NCBI RefSeq assembly: GCF_016745255.1
Contig: NZ_JADOEQ010000021.1
Location: 1-58,051 of the forward strand
DNA length: 58,051 nucleotides
Origin: Enterococcus sp. BWR-S5
GTDB taxonomy: Bacteria > Bacillota > Bacilli > Lactobacillales > Enterococcaceae
Reading direction: 5' to 3'
In this document: positions 25,324-34,418 of the stretch, in pieces
Numbering within the stretch: the first letter of the stretch is position 1
Layout of the letters: each line of letters begins with the position of its first letter
Notes under the pieces: generated by a model
What the model saw: the letters and a program-made list of their open reading frames with translations, nothing else
Databases searched by the model: none
Told to the model about the DNA's origin: nothing
Position numbers and translations under genes: made by a program

Positions 25324-28300
25324 TTATTCGGATTTTCGCTTCTTGGTAAGTTCCAATCCAACCTCTTTTTCTTTTTCGATTGATTTTAGTCGTTTCATTC
25401 TTTCCTGGTTCTTCTCCGCTTCGCTTACCTTCAGTTTAATACCTTCAAGCATTTTAGCCATGTTGTTTCCTACTCTCACAGCTGACTTAGCTTGTTGTGT
25501 GTGGCTACGTTGCTCATTGATCTTCTTCTGTTCACGATTAATAAGCGATTCCAGATCCTTCATTTCCGTTTTTCTAAGATCTCTCAAATCATTTAGCTTT
25601 TGCTGTCTTTCAGCTACCGGCACTGTCATTGAACCATTAGAAAGTGATTCTATACGTCTATCAATCATTGCTACTGTAGCTTTTCTTCTTTCGATTTCCT
25701 GGTTTAAGACTGAATCCAAGTTTGTCTCTTTCCGTTCTTCTTCCTTCCACTTTTCAGTGTTTGCAGCAATTGATCTTTCAAGCTTTTGAACATCTAAGTG
25801 ATCAGCACCTAATGTCTTTTTAAGCTCAGAATAGGCAATGATCGTTTCCTTTTCCTGCTCTGAGAGCTTAATTGAGTATTGGAATGTTAGTTTTAAGCCG
25901 AAATCTCGTTCTACTGTTGCTAAAGCTTTTTGCTCTGCAATAACTTTCATATTCTCTAATGCTGGCACCTTAACCTCTTGAGCAGCCTTAAGCTGATTGT
26001 ATTGATAAAGGTCATTATTCATCAAATATCTGGCCTGCTTGTAGGTTCCCATCAAAGATTTAGCTGTCAAATCACGTTCCGAAAACCAATTCTCTAACTC
26101 CGCTAATTGCTTAGCTTTTGGAGCTTGTGCAATTTTTGGTAGCTTAACGATAGAGTCACGTTCTTTCCACTTGGTTTCTAGGGTTTCTAACGTGCTACTA
26201 TGCTTCTCAATTTTCTTTTCGTATTCCTGAATTGTCGTTGGGCTTTCCTTTATAGTTCGCTTGTAGTTATCCAGGTTAGAAACGATTGCCCTGTAACTTT
26301 CGTACTCTGATTTTCTAAGAACACCTTTTGATTCTCGTTCAATCTCAAACTCTTTCAGTTCAAGTATATTGGTAAACATTTTCGCTTTTAGATCCTCTGG
26401 AGCGTATCGTTCAGCACTGTTGAATAGTCCGTAATTGGCTTCTATTTTGTAGTCTAAAGAGAGTGGATCACTTAAGCGCTGCTTCGGAGACAATTGCAGC
26501 TCTTTAAGAATATCCTTAATCTCAGGATTCGCCTTAAGAAACTCGTTAGCACGAACTTTCAAAATATTCTTTGTTTCGTTCAGCAACTGAATGTTTTGTT
26601 TCACAGTCTTCAAATTCTCTTCAATAGCGGAAAGTTTTGATTTTTGGGCTTCCGTCAAATCGACTACACCATTTTTATCAGTAAATGACTTGAGCTGCCT
26701 TTCAAGACTGCCTTTCCACGAATCATAACTTAGCAGGCGTTTCTCCAGGTTAGTTCCAGTTAAATCACCTCGAACAAGATCCTGTGCTTTTCTGATTTTG
26801 AAATTGTTAATCACTCTGTTTTCTAACTGCAGCGAAGTCATTTTTTGATCACCTTGTCTTATAAGTTCCTCATGAAGACCTACAATGACAGCTTGGTATT
26901 TAGGTGAGTCGTATTTATCAATAAGGTTGTGGTATCCGCCTGATTTAAGAGCATGAACAGCTTGTAATTCATAAAACTGTTTGGTGTACTCCAGTATAGA
27001 AATGTCTTTAATAACTTTAATTTTTTGATCATTGTTAAGCGCTGGTAATTTTTCTCGTAGTTCAGCAATCTTTTTAGTAACAGTCTCGTGGTTAGTCCAA
27101 CCTTTAACAATAAATTTGGCTTTGTTGAAGTAAAGATCCTTCTCCACTTGAGAGATAATCGTCTTGAAATCAGTAGTGTTTAACTCTTTGATTTTCGAAG
27201 AGAATCGAACAATCATTTCGTCCCTGTATCTGTTCGAAATTCTTTGTAAATCGTTATCGGTTAGTTTTCGACTGTTTACCTGTTTGGAGTTTTCTTCCTT
27301 AATTTTTTTTGCTTCATGATCTCCAAATTCTTGAGCAAACTTGTAAAAAATGCTGTTCTTTCCATCTAAGAAATCTCTAACATGTTTCAAGTAATCAAAC
27401 TTGTTTTTTGTTGACTCTTTCAGTTCATTCTTGGCATTTTCCAAACTTGATTTTTCGAAATCAAGGAGCTGCTTACCCTGCTTCTTTAAATCCTTTTCTT
27501 TCTTTTCATAGTAGTTGATTTTGTTCAAAGCAACCCGAATATCTCGTTGGTTCCCCATGTACATGGTATACGAAATAACCAGTGAATGCCGATCCTTTTC
27601 AACATTAGTTTCGACTGCACCTTTTTCGACAAGTTCTTGTCTTTTTTGTTCAAGAGAAATGATCTTATCATTGTATTGCTTAATCATGTTATTTCGATTT
27701 TGTTTCTCCGTTTTTATCCCTTTTGATTCCATTGCATTTGCAGCAACTCCAACGTGTTTAGTTGGTAATGCTTCAATGCCTCTTTCTTTAAAACTTCTGT
27801 GGTCAATTCGCTCCAAAGAATTAGCCATTTCTAAATGCTTGTTACAAGTTTTTGCCCATTCTTCTCTTAGTTCATTTAGGTATTCTTTTTTATTCCAGTC
27901 CCTGTTTTTTGTAGTAAATCCATCTGCAGATATTTCCCTTGTAGTTAACATGACGTGTGCGTGTGGATTTTCTGGGTGATCCCGGTGAATTCCTACATCA
28001 GCAATCATACCTTTTCCAACACAGTTTGATTGCAAAAAGTCCTTCATCAATTCCCTTTGCTGCTCTTCATTCAATTCGATTGGCAACGCTATTTGTAATT
28101 CCCTTGATAGTTGTGAGTTAACTCTCTTTTCTGCCTTTTCTACTTCGTTCCACAAGCGTTGTCTATCGTAAACCCAAGAAGGAGAAGAATCAGGGGCTAA
28201 AATCATTGTCTCAGGCATTACTTCTCTTTTGTAGAACTTAGTTTCTCCAGTATTTTCATCAATTAATTTCTCACCACTACGGTATGCAGCAGAAGCAACA

Positions 28301-28356
28301 GCATTCTGACCGCTACCTCTGGAAATAATTTTCATTGAAAAATGATAAATTGCCAT
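25324..28356 (-). CDS. MobA/MobL-family relaxase (MOBQ)
   Basis: 1010 residues. The N-terminal 200 residues form the relaxase domain: MAIYHFSMKIISRGSGQNAV at the start, and the metal-binding three-histidine motif HRDHPENPHAH at 124-134. The remaining ~800 residues are long charged helices, as in the large Nes/TraA relaxases of Gram-positive conjugative plasmids. It nicks oriT and pilots the strand into the recipient. I chose the ATG at 28356 because GGAGGAGAAGGA precedes it; codons further out run toward oriT. It sits 80 bp from oriT on the trailing side. Confidence 0.95.
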   Translation of the reverse strand: MAIYHFSMKIISRGSGQNAVASAAYRSGEKLIDENTGETKFYKREVMPETMILAPDSSPSWVYDRQRLWNEVEKAEKRVNSQLSRELQIALPIELNEEQQRELMKDFLQSNCVGKGMIADVGIHRDHPENPHAHVMLTTREISADGFTTKNRDWNKKEYLNELREEWAKTCNKHLEMANSLERIDHRSFKERGIEALPTKHVGVAANAMESKGIKTEKQNRNNMIKQYNDKIISLEQKRQELVEKGAVETNVEKDRHSLVISYTMYMGNQRDIRVALNKINYYEKKEKDLKKQGKQLLDFEKSSLENAKNELKESTKNKFDYLKHVRDFLDGKNSIFYKFAQEFGDHEAKKIKEENSKQVNSRKLTDNDLQRISNRYRDEMIVRFSSKIKELNTTDFKTIISQVEKDLYFNKAKFIVKGWTNHETVTKKIAELREKLPALNNDQKIKVIKDISILEYTKQFYELQAVHALKSGGYHNLIDKYDSPKYQAVIVGLHEELIRQGDQKMTSLQLENRVINNFKIRKAQDLVRGDLTGTNLEKRLLSYDSWKGSLERQLKSFTDKNGVVDLTEAQKSKLSAIEENLKTVKQNIQLLNETKNILKVRANEFLKANPEIKDILKELQLSPKQRLSDPLSLDYKIEANYGLFNSAERYAPEDLKAKMFTNILELKEFEIERESKGVLRKSEYESYRAIVSNLDNYKRTIKESPTTIQEYEKKIEKHSSTLETLETKWKERDSIVKLPKIAQAPKAKQLAELENWFSERDLTAKSLMGTYKQARYLMNNDLYQYNQLKAAQEVKVPALENMKVIAEQKALATVERDFGLKLTFQYSIKLSEQEKETIIAYSELKKTLGADHLDVQKLERSIAANTEKWKEEERKETNLDSVLNQEIERRKATVAMIDRRIESLSNGSMTVPVAERQQKLNDLRDLRKTEMKDLESLINREQKKINEQRSHTQQAKSAVRVGNNMAKMLEGIKLKVSEAEKNQERMKRLKSIEKEKEVGLELTKKRKSE

Positions 28357-28437
28357 TTCCTTCTCCTCCTTTCGAATTAATAGGCATAAACGTCGTAGAC
28401 CATCATATCGAATAGATAGGATAAATGATCTTAGCAC

Positions 28438-28475
28438 ACAAACGGAGTTTGTATAAGTGCGCCCTTACCCTACGG
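28438..28475 (+). other. oriT: Origin of transfer (oriT), pSK41/RSF1010 type
   Basis: A 6-bp inverted repeat ACAAAC-GGA-GTTTGT (28438-28452) is followed by ATAAGTGCGCCCTTAC. This is the hairpin-plus-nick arrangement of the pSK41 and RSF1010 origins, in which cutting falls in TAAGTGCG/CCCT. The expected nick is 28461/28462 on the plus strand. The 5' end would then be CCCTTACC and transfer would run rightward, making rep, par and the repeat region the leading region and the relaxase and T4SS genes the last to enter. Confidence 0.88.
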
Positions 28476-28591
28476 TTAAGGGGTGTCTTCTCTTGGTTTG
28501 TCTGACCATTATACCATATCTTGTTGAATATTTGGAAGTCCTTGTGTATACTAAAATAAAATACCTTTCCAAAAAGATTGAGGTGATTCAT

Positions 28592-28894
28592 ATTTCCAAG
28601 GAATTAAATGCAATTGAAAAAAAATTAGAAGAAATTCGGAGAGAAAGGGAAAGGGCCGATAGGGAATTTAAGAGTCTTATATATCAACAAAAGTTGGCTG
28701 ACTCAAAACAAGAGCGAAGAGAGCGTACTCACCGTATCGCTACTAAAGGAGCTATGTTAGAAAAGTATTTTGATTGTGAATCCTACTCTTTCGACGATAC
28801 CGAAGAACTGTTAAAGACTTTCGCTAATTTTGTAAAAGAAAATAGGCCAAAAAAATTTAAGGAGAAATATCATGGACCAAAACAAAACGAATGA
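28592..28894 (+). CDS. DUF3847-type relaxosome accessory protein, probable ATT start
   Basis: About 100 residues of charged helix with the segment RRERTHRIATKGAMLEKYF, the hallmark of DUF3847 proteins found beside MobL relaxases. No in-frame ATG or TTG lies near the start. GAGGTGA (28580-28586) is followed five bases later by ATT (28592), the best-placed start; a GTG at 28583 lies inside that RBS. The longer open frame to the left runs through oriT and is not likely coding. It overlaps the next gene by 23 bp. It probably binds near oriT. Confidence 0.65.
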   Translation: MSKELNAIEKKLEEIRRERERADREFKSLIYQQKLADSKQERRERTHRIATKGAMLEKYFDCESYSFDDTEELLKTFANFVKENRPKKFKEKYHGPKQNE

Positions 28895-29171
28895 AAATAC
28901 ACTAATTGAACCTGCTAGGAATCCTAGGAAGAAAAGAACACTTGAAGAAAGAATTTTAGAAGCTGAACAGAAAAGAGAAGCTGCTGATCTTGAGCTAAAA
29001 GAACTCCAAAAGAAACAGAAAGCTGAACTCAAAAAGCTGCATGCGAAAAAAGATAAGGTGGTAGGGGACGTTTTGAGAAAGGAAGTACCTGGTTTTGAAG
29101 CTTACTCTGACACTGATTTAAAGAAGTTAGCACTTTTGTTTGCTTCTAAGCTAAAAAGCGGTGATCAGTAG
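28872..29171 (+). CDS. Small coiled-coil protein beside oriT
   Basis: 99 residues: a charged coiled coil (LEERILEAEQKREAADLELK and onward, about 25-65) and a short helical tail (GFEAYSDTDLKKLALLFASK). RBS AAGGAG. It is coupled to the DUF3847 gene and probably belongs with it in the relaxosome or its regulation. No firm family. Confidence 0.65.
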   Translation: MDQNKTNENTLIEPARNPRKKRTLEERILEAEQKREAADLELKELQKKQKAELKKLHAKKDKVVGDVLRKEVPGFEAYSDTDLKKLALLFASKLKSGDQ

Positions 29172-29340
29172 TCACCTGGTTGCGTGATTTTGACCTTGTC
29201 TTTGGGTTTTAGGTTTGAAATCCGTTGAGAACTGATTGTGTACACCTGGTACGTAGTGCCAGCTTTATATTTATATTATATATTTTTAAGCTTTTTTCTT
29301 TTTAAGATATTTTAGCTTTTTAATCTTTTAAACCTTTTTA

Positions 29341-29381
29341 GAGCCGGATAAACCTTTTAGTACCAATGGTTTCCGGCTCTT
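29341..29381. other. Inverted repeat at edge of replication origin
   Basis: AGAGCCGGA and TCCGGCTCT frame a stem that extends with loose pairing of AAACC and GGTTT, directly left of the iterons. The preceding ~80 bp (29260-29340) are very AT-rich, a likely melting region. The hairpin may end rightward transcripts before the origin or belong to the origin. Confidence 0.5.
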
Positions 29382-29385
29382 AATG

Positions 29386-29545
29386 TGTACAAAAATGAAT
29401 GTGTATGTGTACAAAAATGAATGCAAGTGCGTACAAAAATGAATGTGTATGTGTACAAAAATGAATGCAAGTGTGTACAAAAATGAATGTGTATGTGTAC
29501 AAAAATGAATGCAAGTGCGTACAAAAATGAATGCAAGTGTGTACT
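29386..29545 (+). repeat. Iterons of the replication origin
   Basis: Seven copies of GTGTACAAAAATGAATG (two begin GCGTAC) spaced about 22 bp, with the 5-bp linkers TGTAT or CAAGT, then an eighth partial copy. A dyad (GTGTACTTT..AAAGTACAC) follows near the rep promoter. Iterons next to a Rep_3-type gene bind the initiator and set copy number; the final dyad could let Rep repress itself. Confidence 0.92.
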
Positions 29546-29630
29546 TTTTATTTACAAAGTACACGTTTGGTGCTAAGATAAAAGACATAGAGAAATCTAT
29601 CTCAAAACAAGTTAAGAAAGGGAGTTCTCC

Positions 29631-30776
29631 ATGTCTACGTCTGATTTTAGTTTATCAAATAAGGTTGCTCAACACAATGATTTGATCACAAGTGTGTCTA
29701 CGTTAAATATTGTTCCGTTAAAAATATTTGAAATCATAGTATCATGTGTGGATACAAAAAATCCCAAAAGGGAAATAACACTTAGGAAAGACGATATCTA
29801 TGCTGTATTTGAAACAAAATCTACAGCAAAATCTAATTATTTTAAAAATCATTTGCACACTGTAATGCAGCAGGGAATGATTATCGAACTTCCAAATGAA
29901 AAGGAAGCAATTGTCCTCTTATCAAGTTATGCAGAGTGGGAAAAAAATGGGGACTTACTTACAATAGAGTTGAATGAAAGAATTATGCCATTTCTAATCG
30001 GGTTGAAAGACAATTTTACGCAATATCCAATCAGCGAAATAATTCATCTAAATACAAAGTATGCCATCATTTTGTACAAATGGTTATCTATGAATCTTCG
30101 AATGTTTGAAGAATATAGAAATAAGAAATTTGAGAATCCATGTATATCCATTGAAGAATTTAGAACTATGGCAAATGTTCAAAATAAGTATACGGATAAC
30201 AGGAATCTGGATCGAGCAGTAATTAAAAAAGCAATTGCGGATATTAATAAGCAAACAAGCATTAATGTTGAATATGAAAAAATGAAAAAGGGAAACCTTA
30301 TCTACGGATTTTCTTTCCACATTTCAAGGAAAAAGGTTGCTCCAGAATTGAAGAACCCTGAAATTTTGGAACAAAAAGAATTGTCAGATTCAGAAATTTA
30401 TGCAGAATCACTGCAGAGTAAATATACCGATTATTTGTTGGAGTTAATGCTTATTGCTCCTACTACGTTGCGAGATAGGAAAGTAATGATTAGGTTATAC
30501 AAGCAAGTATATTCTCTGTATGATCAAATGCGCGAGCTATTGCCTAAAGGTTACAGGGAGATCCGGGAACATTTAATTGATCTGAAAGAGAATATGATTC
30601 CTGCTGAGGAAGGGAAGGAGAACATAGTTAAATACTTAAGAGTTTCAGCAGAAGGACAACTAGAGAAGCTTAAGATTATGGCTGCAGTATCAATAGACGG
30701 GTATGTGGTTAATGAAAAAGGGCCACGTTTTGACCAGCATTCAGCCGAAGTAGCTAATGACGTGACAATATACTAA
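29631..30776 (+). CDS. Replication initiator, Rep_3/RepB family
   Basis: 381 residues. The first ~230 hold the two winged-helix domains of Rep_3 initiators: NIVPLKIFEIIVSCV, FTQYPISEIIHLNTKYAIIL and YKWLSMNLR are typical. The next ~110 residues are a helical tail. RBS AAGGGAG; the iterons end about 90 bp upstream. It binds iterons and opens the origin for theta replication. A terminator follows 15 bp after the stop. Confidence 0.92.
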   Translation: MSTSDFSLSNKVAQHNDLITSVSTLNIVPLKIFEIIVSCVDTKNPKREITLRKDDIYAVFETKSTAKSNYFKNHLHTVMQQGMIIELPNEKEAIVLLSSYAEWEKNGDLLTIELNERIMPFLIGLKDNFTQYPISEIIHLNTKYAIILYKWLSMNLRMFEEYRNKKFENPCISIEEFRTMANVQNKYTDNRNLDRAVIKKAIADINKQTSINVEYEKMKKGNLIYGFSFHISRKKVAPELKNPEILEQKELSDSEIYAESLQSKYTDYLLELMLIAPTTLRDRKVMIRLYKQVYSLYDQMRELLPKGYREIREHLIDLKENMIPAEEGKENIVKYLRVSAEGQLEKLKIMAAVSIDGYVVNEKGPRFDQHSAEVANDVTIY

Positions 30777-30790
30777 ATCAACATTCGCAG

Positions 30791-30822
30791 GAAACGCTCT
30801 TAAAATTCGATTTGAGCGTTTC
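30791..30822 (+). terminator. rep terminator
   Basis: GAAACGCTC pairs with GAGCGTTTC across a 14-base loop and is followed by TTTTTG on the plus strand. It ends rightward transcription before the leftward par operon. Confidence 0.8.
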
Positions 30823-30867
30823 TTTTTGTTTGTGGGTAAAATATCATTTGTTTGGTTGAAAGGCCTT

Positions 30868-30908
30868 AAAACGAAAAAGAAGGGCTTTTAAGCACCTTCT
30901 TTTTCGTT
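30868..30908 (-). terminator. Terminator of par operon, overlapping parR end
   Basis: AAACGAAAAAGAAGG and CCTTCTTTTTCGTTT form a 15-bp stem, with the parR stop codon in the loop region. On the minus strand the stem ends in CGTTTTAAGG. It faces the rep terminator, so the two operons converge on insulated ends. Confidence 0.6.
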
Positions 30909-31241
30909 TCCTATACCTAAATCCTTACTTCCGATTGTTTGGAAGCCTGTGAATCCAAGCTCATTTAAAATTGGTTTATCATTGTCTGTTGCTGCTGCAG
31001 GTTTTTGATCACCAGCAAAGCTCTCTATTTGCTCCTCCTGGTGCGTGTGAATAGGGTTTGCTGGAGAATACCCCAGGTTATTCATAAGCAGCTGTATAGC
31101 CTTTTTAGCAGTGTAGGTGTAATCTCTACGCTCCAGTCTTTCAGAAACCAGGAAATCGAACATGATTTTTTCTTCCGGTTTTTTTAAATCAAGAGTGAAA
31201 GTGATTCGTTCTTTATCAGGATCTTTTTTAGACTTCGCCAT
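30888..31241 (-). CDS. parR: ParR-like partition DNA-binding protein
   Basis: 117 residues with a basic N-terminus. A likely ribbon-helix-helix core (ERITFTLDLKKPEEKIMFDF to about residue 60) is followed by a variable tail rich in Ala/Asp. I chose the ATG at 31241 (MAKSKKD); it overlaps the parM stop by 14 bp. Position directly after parM, size and fold pattern fit the ParR adaptor that links the centromere to the ParM filament. Confidence 0.75.
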   Translation of the reverse strand: MAKSKKDPDKERITFTLDLKKPEEKIMFDFLVSERLERRDYTYTAKKAIQLLMNNLGYSPANPIHTHQEEQIESFAGDQKPAAATDNDKPILNELGFTGFQTIGSKDLGIGNEKEGA

Positions 31242-32337
31242 TTGAATCACCTTGCTCTCGTTGCTTTTGCTGCAACCGGCCAAGTTTGTAAAAACCTTCA
31301 ACGTTTGAAAATTCACTGTCTTTAGCAAACTCGCAATTTGGAATGGCTTTTTCCACTAATTCCTTGATAAGTATGTTGCTGCCGCCCCCAGTGAAAATAA
31401 TAAGATCAAACTTACCGAGATTTTTGAATGTGGATTTAACAGTTTGAATTATGAGTTCAGTGTATATTTGCCGCTCTCTTTGGACCAGCTCTGTGATATC
31501 TTCTGAGATTTTAGCAGTTGGTGAGTAGTAAAATTTGTTTTCACCAGACTCAATGCCGGCACGTAAAATGTGTTCAACTTCATACTGGTTTGGTGGGTCA
31601 TATTTGCCAGAGTAATTGTTTATGATACGGTTGTACAGAGTGTATATCCCTGTTTCTTGCTGCTCGCGATCAATTTCTTCAAAGTCAAAGTTTTTCTTGA
31701 TAGAATCCATTAAAATGGTTCCGCCACCAATATCAACTAAGCCAATTGTCTGTTCAAGCAACTGATCATCTGTAAGGTTCAGTTTTTCATTTAATAATTT
31801 TGCATATAAAGTTCCAACAGGCTGTGGAACAACGATAACATTAGTTACTTTGACATTTATTTGTTTCCCATCAACTAACAAAGAATGCTGCTTGTGTAAG
31901 GCTTCCATTAGGGACATCATTACTGATTTAGTACGGTCCTCTGTAGGAACACCAATCACGATTTCTGCTTCGATCATTTCGCTTCCTGCAGCTTTGAAAG
32001 AGTTTGCTAGAAGACCTATTGAATATGAGCATAGTTTCAAGAATAGTGGATCTGAGTAACGTTGAACCCCAAATTGAATTGTGTCTGTTACCAAATCATC
32101 TTTTCCAAGCTGGTCGATATCATTTCCTAACAAGAATGTTTCAGAATCGTTTAGCAGCTGATACTCATGTATATCTAGTTCTTTTTGCTGCGTTAGCAAT
32201 TTTCCGAAATCATTGAATTTCCCACTGTTTGCTAAGTGTTTATTTAGTAACCGGGAAGGGAATCTAACGCGGTCCTTGCTGCTTTTTAGTTTAACTTGCT
32301 TATTTCCTAAATCTAATGCGAATATTTTTGCTGTCAT
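31228..32337 (-). CDS. parM: ParM-like actin-family partition ATPase
   Basis: 369 residues with the actin-fold phosphate motifs: IFALDLGNKQVK at the N-terminus, GLVDIGGGTILMDS near 195-205 and FTGGGSNIL near 315. It resembles StbA/ParM of pSK41. Filaments of such proteins push plasmid copies apart before division. RBS GAGGTGG. It is co-transcribed with parR and preceded by a shortened relative. Confidence 0.92.
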   Translation of the reverse strand: MTAKIFALDLGNKQVKLKSSKDRVRFPSRLLNKHLANSGKFNDFGKLLTQQKELDIHEYQLLNDSETFLLGNDIDQLGKDDLVTDTIQFGVQRYSDPLFLKLCSYSIGLLANSFKAAGSEMIEAEIVIGVPTEDRTKSVMMSLMEALHKQHSLLVDGKQINVKVTNVIVVPQPVGTLYAKLLNEKLNLTDDQLLEQTIGLVDIGGGTILMDSIKKNFDFEEIDREQQETGIYTLYNRIINNYSGKYDPPNQYEVEHILRAGIESGENKFYYSPTAKISEDITELVQRERQIYTELIIQTVKSTFKNLGKFDLIIFTGGGSNILIKELVEKAIPNCEFAKDSEFSNVEGFYKLGRLQQKQREQGDSNGEV

Positions 32338-32374
32338 TTTTCCACCTCAATTGTTTTTTTTTGTAAAATTTGTG

Positions 32375-32911
32375 TCAAGTAGTTGCTAGTAAATGAATTC
32401 CAAATGGTTCAGGTTTGATAGCGATATCAAGAACATTCACAACAATTCTTTTCCCATCAATAACCATAAAATGTTGTTTAAGCAAAGCTTTTTTCAACTT
32501 GTTTTCCAATGAGTCAGTGTAGGTATCTGGAGAGATCCCAATTGTAACCTTTGCGTTGACTTCTCCATTTTCATCAGGAGGACATTCTTTGGCTAGTAGT
32601 CCAAGAGAGAATGAACTAAGTTTCAAGAAATATGGATCGGAATAATGCTGAACTGAAAGCTCAATTGTGTCAGTAATTTGGGCGTTCTTTTCAAGTGTGT
32701 AAATGTCATTTCCTAAAAAATACGTGTCAAGTTCCCCAACCAGCTGACATTCATAAATCCCTGAGTGTGATTTAAAGGAGTTAACTTCTGCAGTAGAAGC
32801 CAGGTTTCTGTTCAATAATTTGGTAGGGATTTTGAGTTGAAAACTATTTATGTTGCTGCCCATTCTAATTTGTACGTTACCCAAATCTAATGTAAGGTCA
32901 TATACAATCAT
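32375..32911 (-). pseudogene. Truncated ParM paralogue (first half only)
   Basis: 178 residues align by eye with residues 1-170 of the ParM gene directly downstream (LDLGNVQIR for LDLGNKQVK; QHYSDPYFLKLSSFSLGLLA for QRYSDPLFLKLCSYSIGLLA). It stops just where subdomain IIA with the second phosphate loop should begin. Start and RBS (AGAGGTGA) are intact and the frame is open. It is either a decaying duplicate or a retained half-actin that could cap or poison filaments. Divergence between the two is well beyond a recent duplication. Confidence 0.75.
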
Positions 32912-32930
32912 TTTTTCACCTCTTTATAAT

Positions 32931-33051
32931 GTTTGTTATAATCTATTATAACACATTATAATAGATATTTCAATGATAGTTATAACGCTTTATACTAGTT
33001 ATTACAACTATTATTATAATCAGTTATAACGCGTTATAATGAATGTTGTAA
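32931..33051. promoter_or_regulatory. parC: AT-rich TTATAA array, likely par centromere/promoter
   Basis: About 120 bp packed with direct and inverted copies of TTATAA-centred units (GTTATAATCTATTATAACAC, then ATTATAATAGATA, AGTTATAACGCTTTA, CAGTTATAACGCGTTATAAT). It lies directly upstream of the parM pair, where ParR-binding centromeres usually sit and double as the operon promoter. Confidence 0.65.
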
Positions 33052-33052
33052 T

Positions 33053-33400
33053 TTAGCTGTATTTTTTTCTACATGCTTCATGTTTTTTTATTTCTTTGGC
33101 AATCATACTTTGATCAACTCGGTATGGAAAGTAACCTTGCTTCTCAATCAACAAATTTTCAATTTGTTCCAAGTAAGTTTCGGTTTTTTTTAAGTTGTCT
33201 TTATCAATTTGATCACTTGATCTGTTTTTAGTCCGGTAAATTTTTTCAGAAAGTCTTCGATTTTCTTTGCGCAGCAGGTAGAGTCTCTTAGTTAGTTCAA
33301 TCGAATTCATAGTAGACAGTTCTCCAGCAGATTCATACTGGTAAAACGAAGGATCTTCTGTAAGATCTAGTGTTCTAAAGATTCTAGTTCGATTTTTCAT
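33053..33400 (-). CDS. Hypothetical protein (115 aa)
   Basis: Not recognised. It is soluble and very basic, with a likely coiled coil (about 30-90: LTKRLYLLRKENRRLSEKIY). RBS GAAAGGAGAG. The start lies 17 bp inside the end of the toprim gene, so it is coupled to it. Basic charge suggests nucleic-acid contact. Confidence 0.65.
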   Translation of the reverse strand: MKNRTRIFRTLDLTEDPSFYQYESAGELSTMNSIELTKRLYLLRKENRRLSEKIYRTKNRSSDQIDKDNLKKTETYLEQIENLLIEKQGYFPYRVDQSMIAKEIKKHEACRKKYS

Positions 33401-34418
33401 TTTTCTCTCCTTTCCCAGCTATTTCCGATTGGTAAACTATTTCGCTGTTCCAATCTGCTGTTTCTTCTTCTCTTCGTAATGGTGGTATGTTGTCCGTCCA
33501 TTGAACTTTCTTTTGATCTTTCCGACTGTATTGTCGTGTTTGTAAAAAGGCAAGCATTTCTGATCCAGTTTTATCGTTATCATAGCAGCAATGAAGAGAC
33601 TCAATATCATAATCTGAATCATTTAGCATTTGGTTAGCAGCTGCAATGAAGGAGTAAATTTTTTCACCAACAACACCATCTGTAAAAATTAGCCAGAAAT
33701 CTCCCTTATTCATCAGATCTTCATAGTAAAGTGAAAGGAAACTCATTAGATCGACCCCACCTTCAAAAAAGTATAAGTTTAGTGGTTTTCCAACTAAAAA
33801 GTTAAATCCCCAGTAGGTATCCTTTTTTGTTGTAGGAGCCACGTACTTGAGATAATCTCTTTTGTAGTGGTATTTGTTTTTTTCTTCTTCTGTTAATTTC
33901 TGCGTTCCTTGTTTGGAAAATCCAACAATCTTGCTATCTCTGTACCATTTAAAAATGATTTCGTCTTTGTTGTTCATTGCAATTAGATCCTGTTTCATGA
34001 ATAAATCAACGACTCTGGCAGAAATTTTTCTTTTTGCCATTAGGTATCGTTTAAGCTGCAAAGATTTATGTGATTCCTTAACACGATAATAGAAATTTTT
34101 CGGATATTTTTTCTCCGGAATTTTGACTAGTTCAAAATTAGTGTTGTTAAAATCTGCAGTAATTTTTTTCAAAGCTTCGACAAATGTAAGTTCGTACATG
34201 ATCATTAAATATTGAGCAACGCCGCCATATGAGTTCTTTTCAGCTCTGCGGCTGTTCCAAACGAAATAATTGTGTTTAGTGTTAACTTTCAAGCTATCAT
34301 GTTCTTTATGTTGATAGTAAAAGTTGCTTATCTGAACTAGTGGTTCACCAATGCTTAAAAGATACTCAGCAACAGGAATTGATTTTAGATCAATTTGCTT
34401 GTTTTGATTTTGCTTCAT
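33384..34418 (-). CDS. Toprim-domain protein, DUF3991/LtrC-like primase family
   Basis: 344 residues. The N-terminal part resembles CHC2-like primase domains without the zinc cysteines (YYQHKEHDSLKVNTKHNYFV, then GGVAQYLMIMYELTF). A toprim domain follows: the glutamate in YFFEGGVDLMSFL near 200 and the DxD in CYDNDKTGSEM near 275. Proteins of this family on Gram-positive conjugative plasmids are thought to prime or process transferred DNA. Its place in the leading region fits second-strand priming after entry. Confidence 0.8.
   Translation of the reverse strand: MKQNQNKQIDLKSIPVAEYLLSIGEPLVQISNFYYQHKEHDSLKVNTKHNYFVWNSRRAEKNSYGGVAQYLMIMYELTFVEALKKITADFNNTNFELVKIPEKKYPKNFYYRVKESHKSLQLKRYLMAKRKISARVVDLFMKQDLIAMNNKDEIIFKWYRDSKIVGFSKQGTQKLTEEEKNKYHYKRDYLKYVAPTTKKDTYWGFNFLVGKPLNLYFFEGGVDLMSFLSLYYEDLMNKGDFWLIFTDGVVGEKIYSFIAAANQMLNDSDYDIESLHCCYDNDKTGSEMLAFLQTRQYSRKDQKKVQWTDNIPPLRREEETADWNSEIVYQSEIAGKGEKNEKSN

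Noticed and set aside
28457-28591. Upstream extension of the DUF3847 gene from an ATG inside oriT
   Set aside because: It would read through the nick site, has no RBS and encodes a hydrophobic stretch unlike the family; the coding signal starts after GAGGTGA at 28580.
29328-29588. 86-codon minus-strand frame over the iterons
   Set aside because: It is only the iteron sequence read backwards, giving a periodic FIFVHIHIHFCT pattern.
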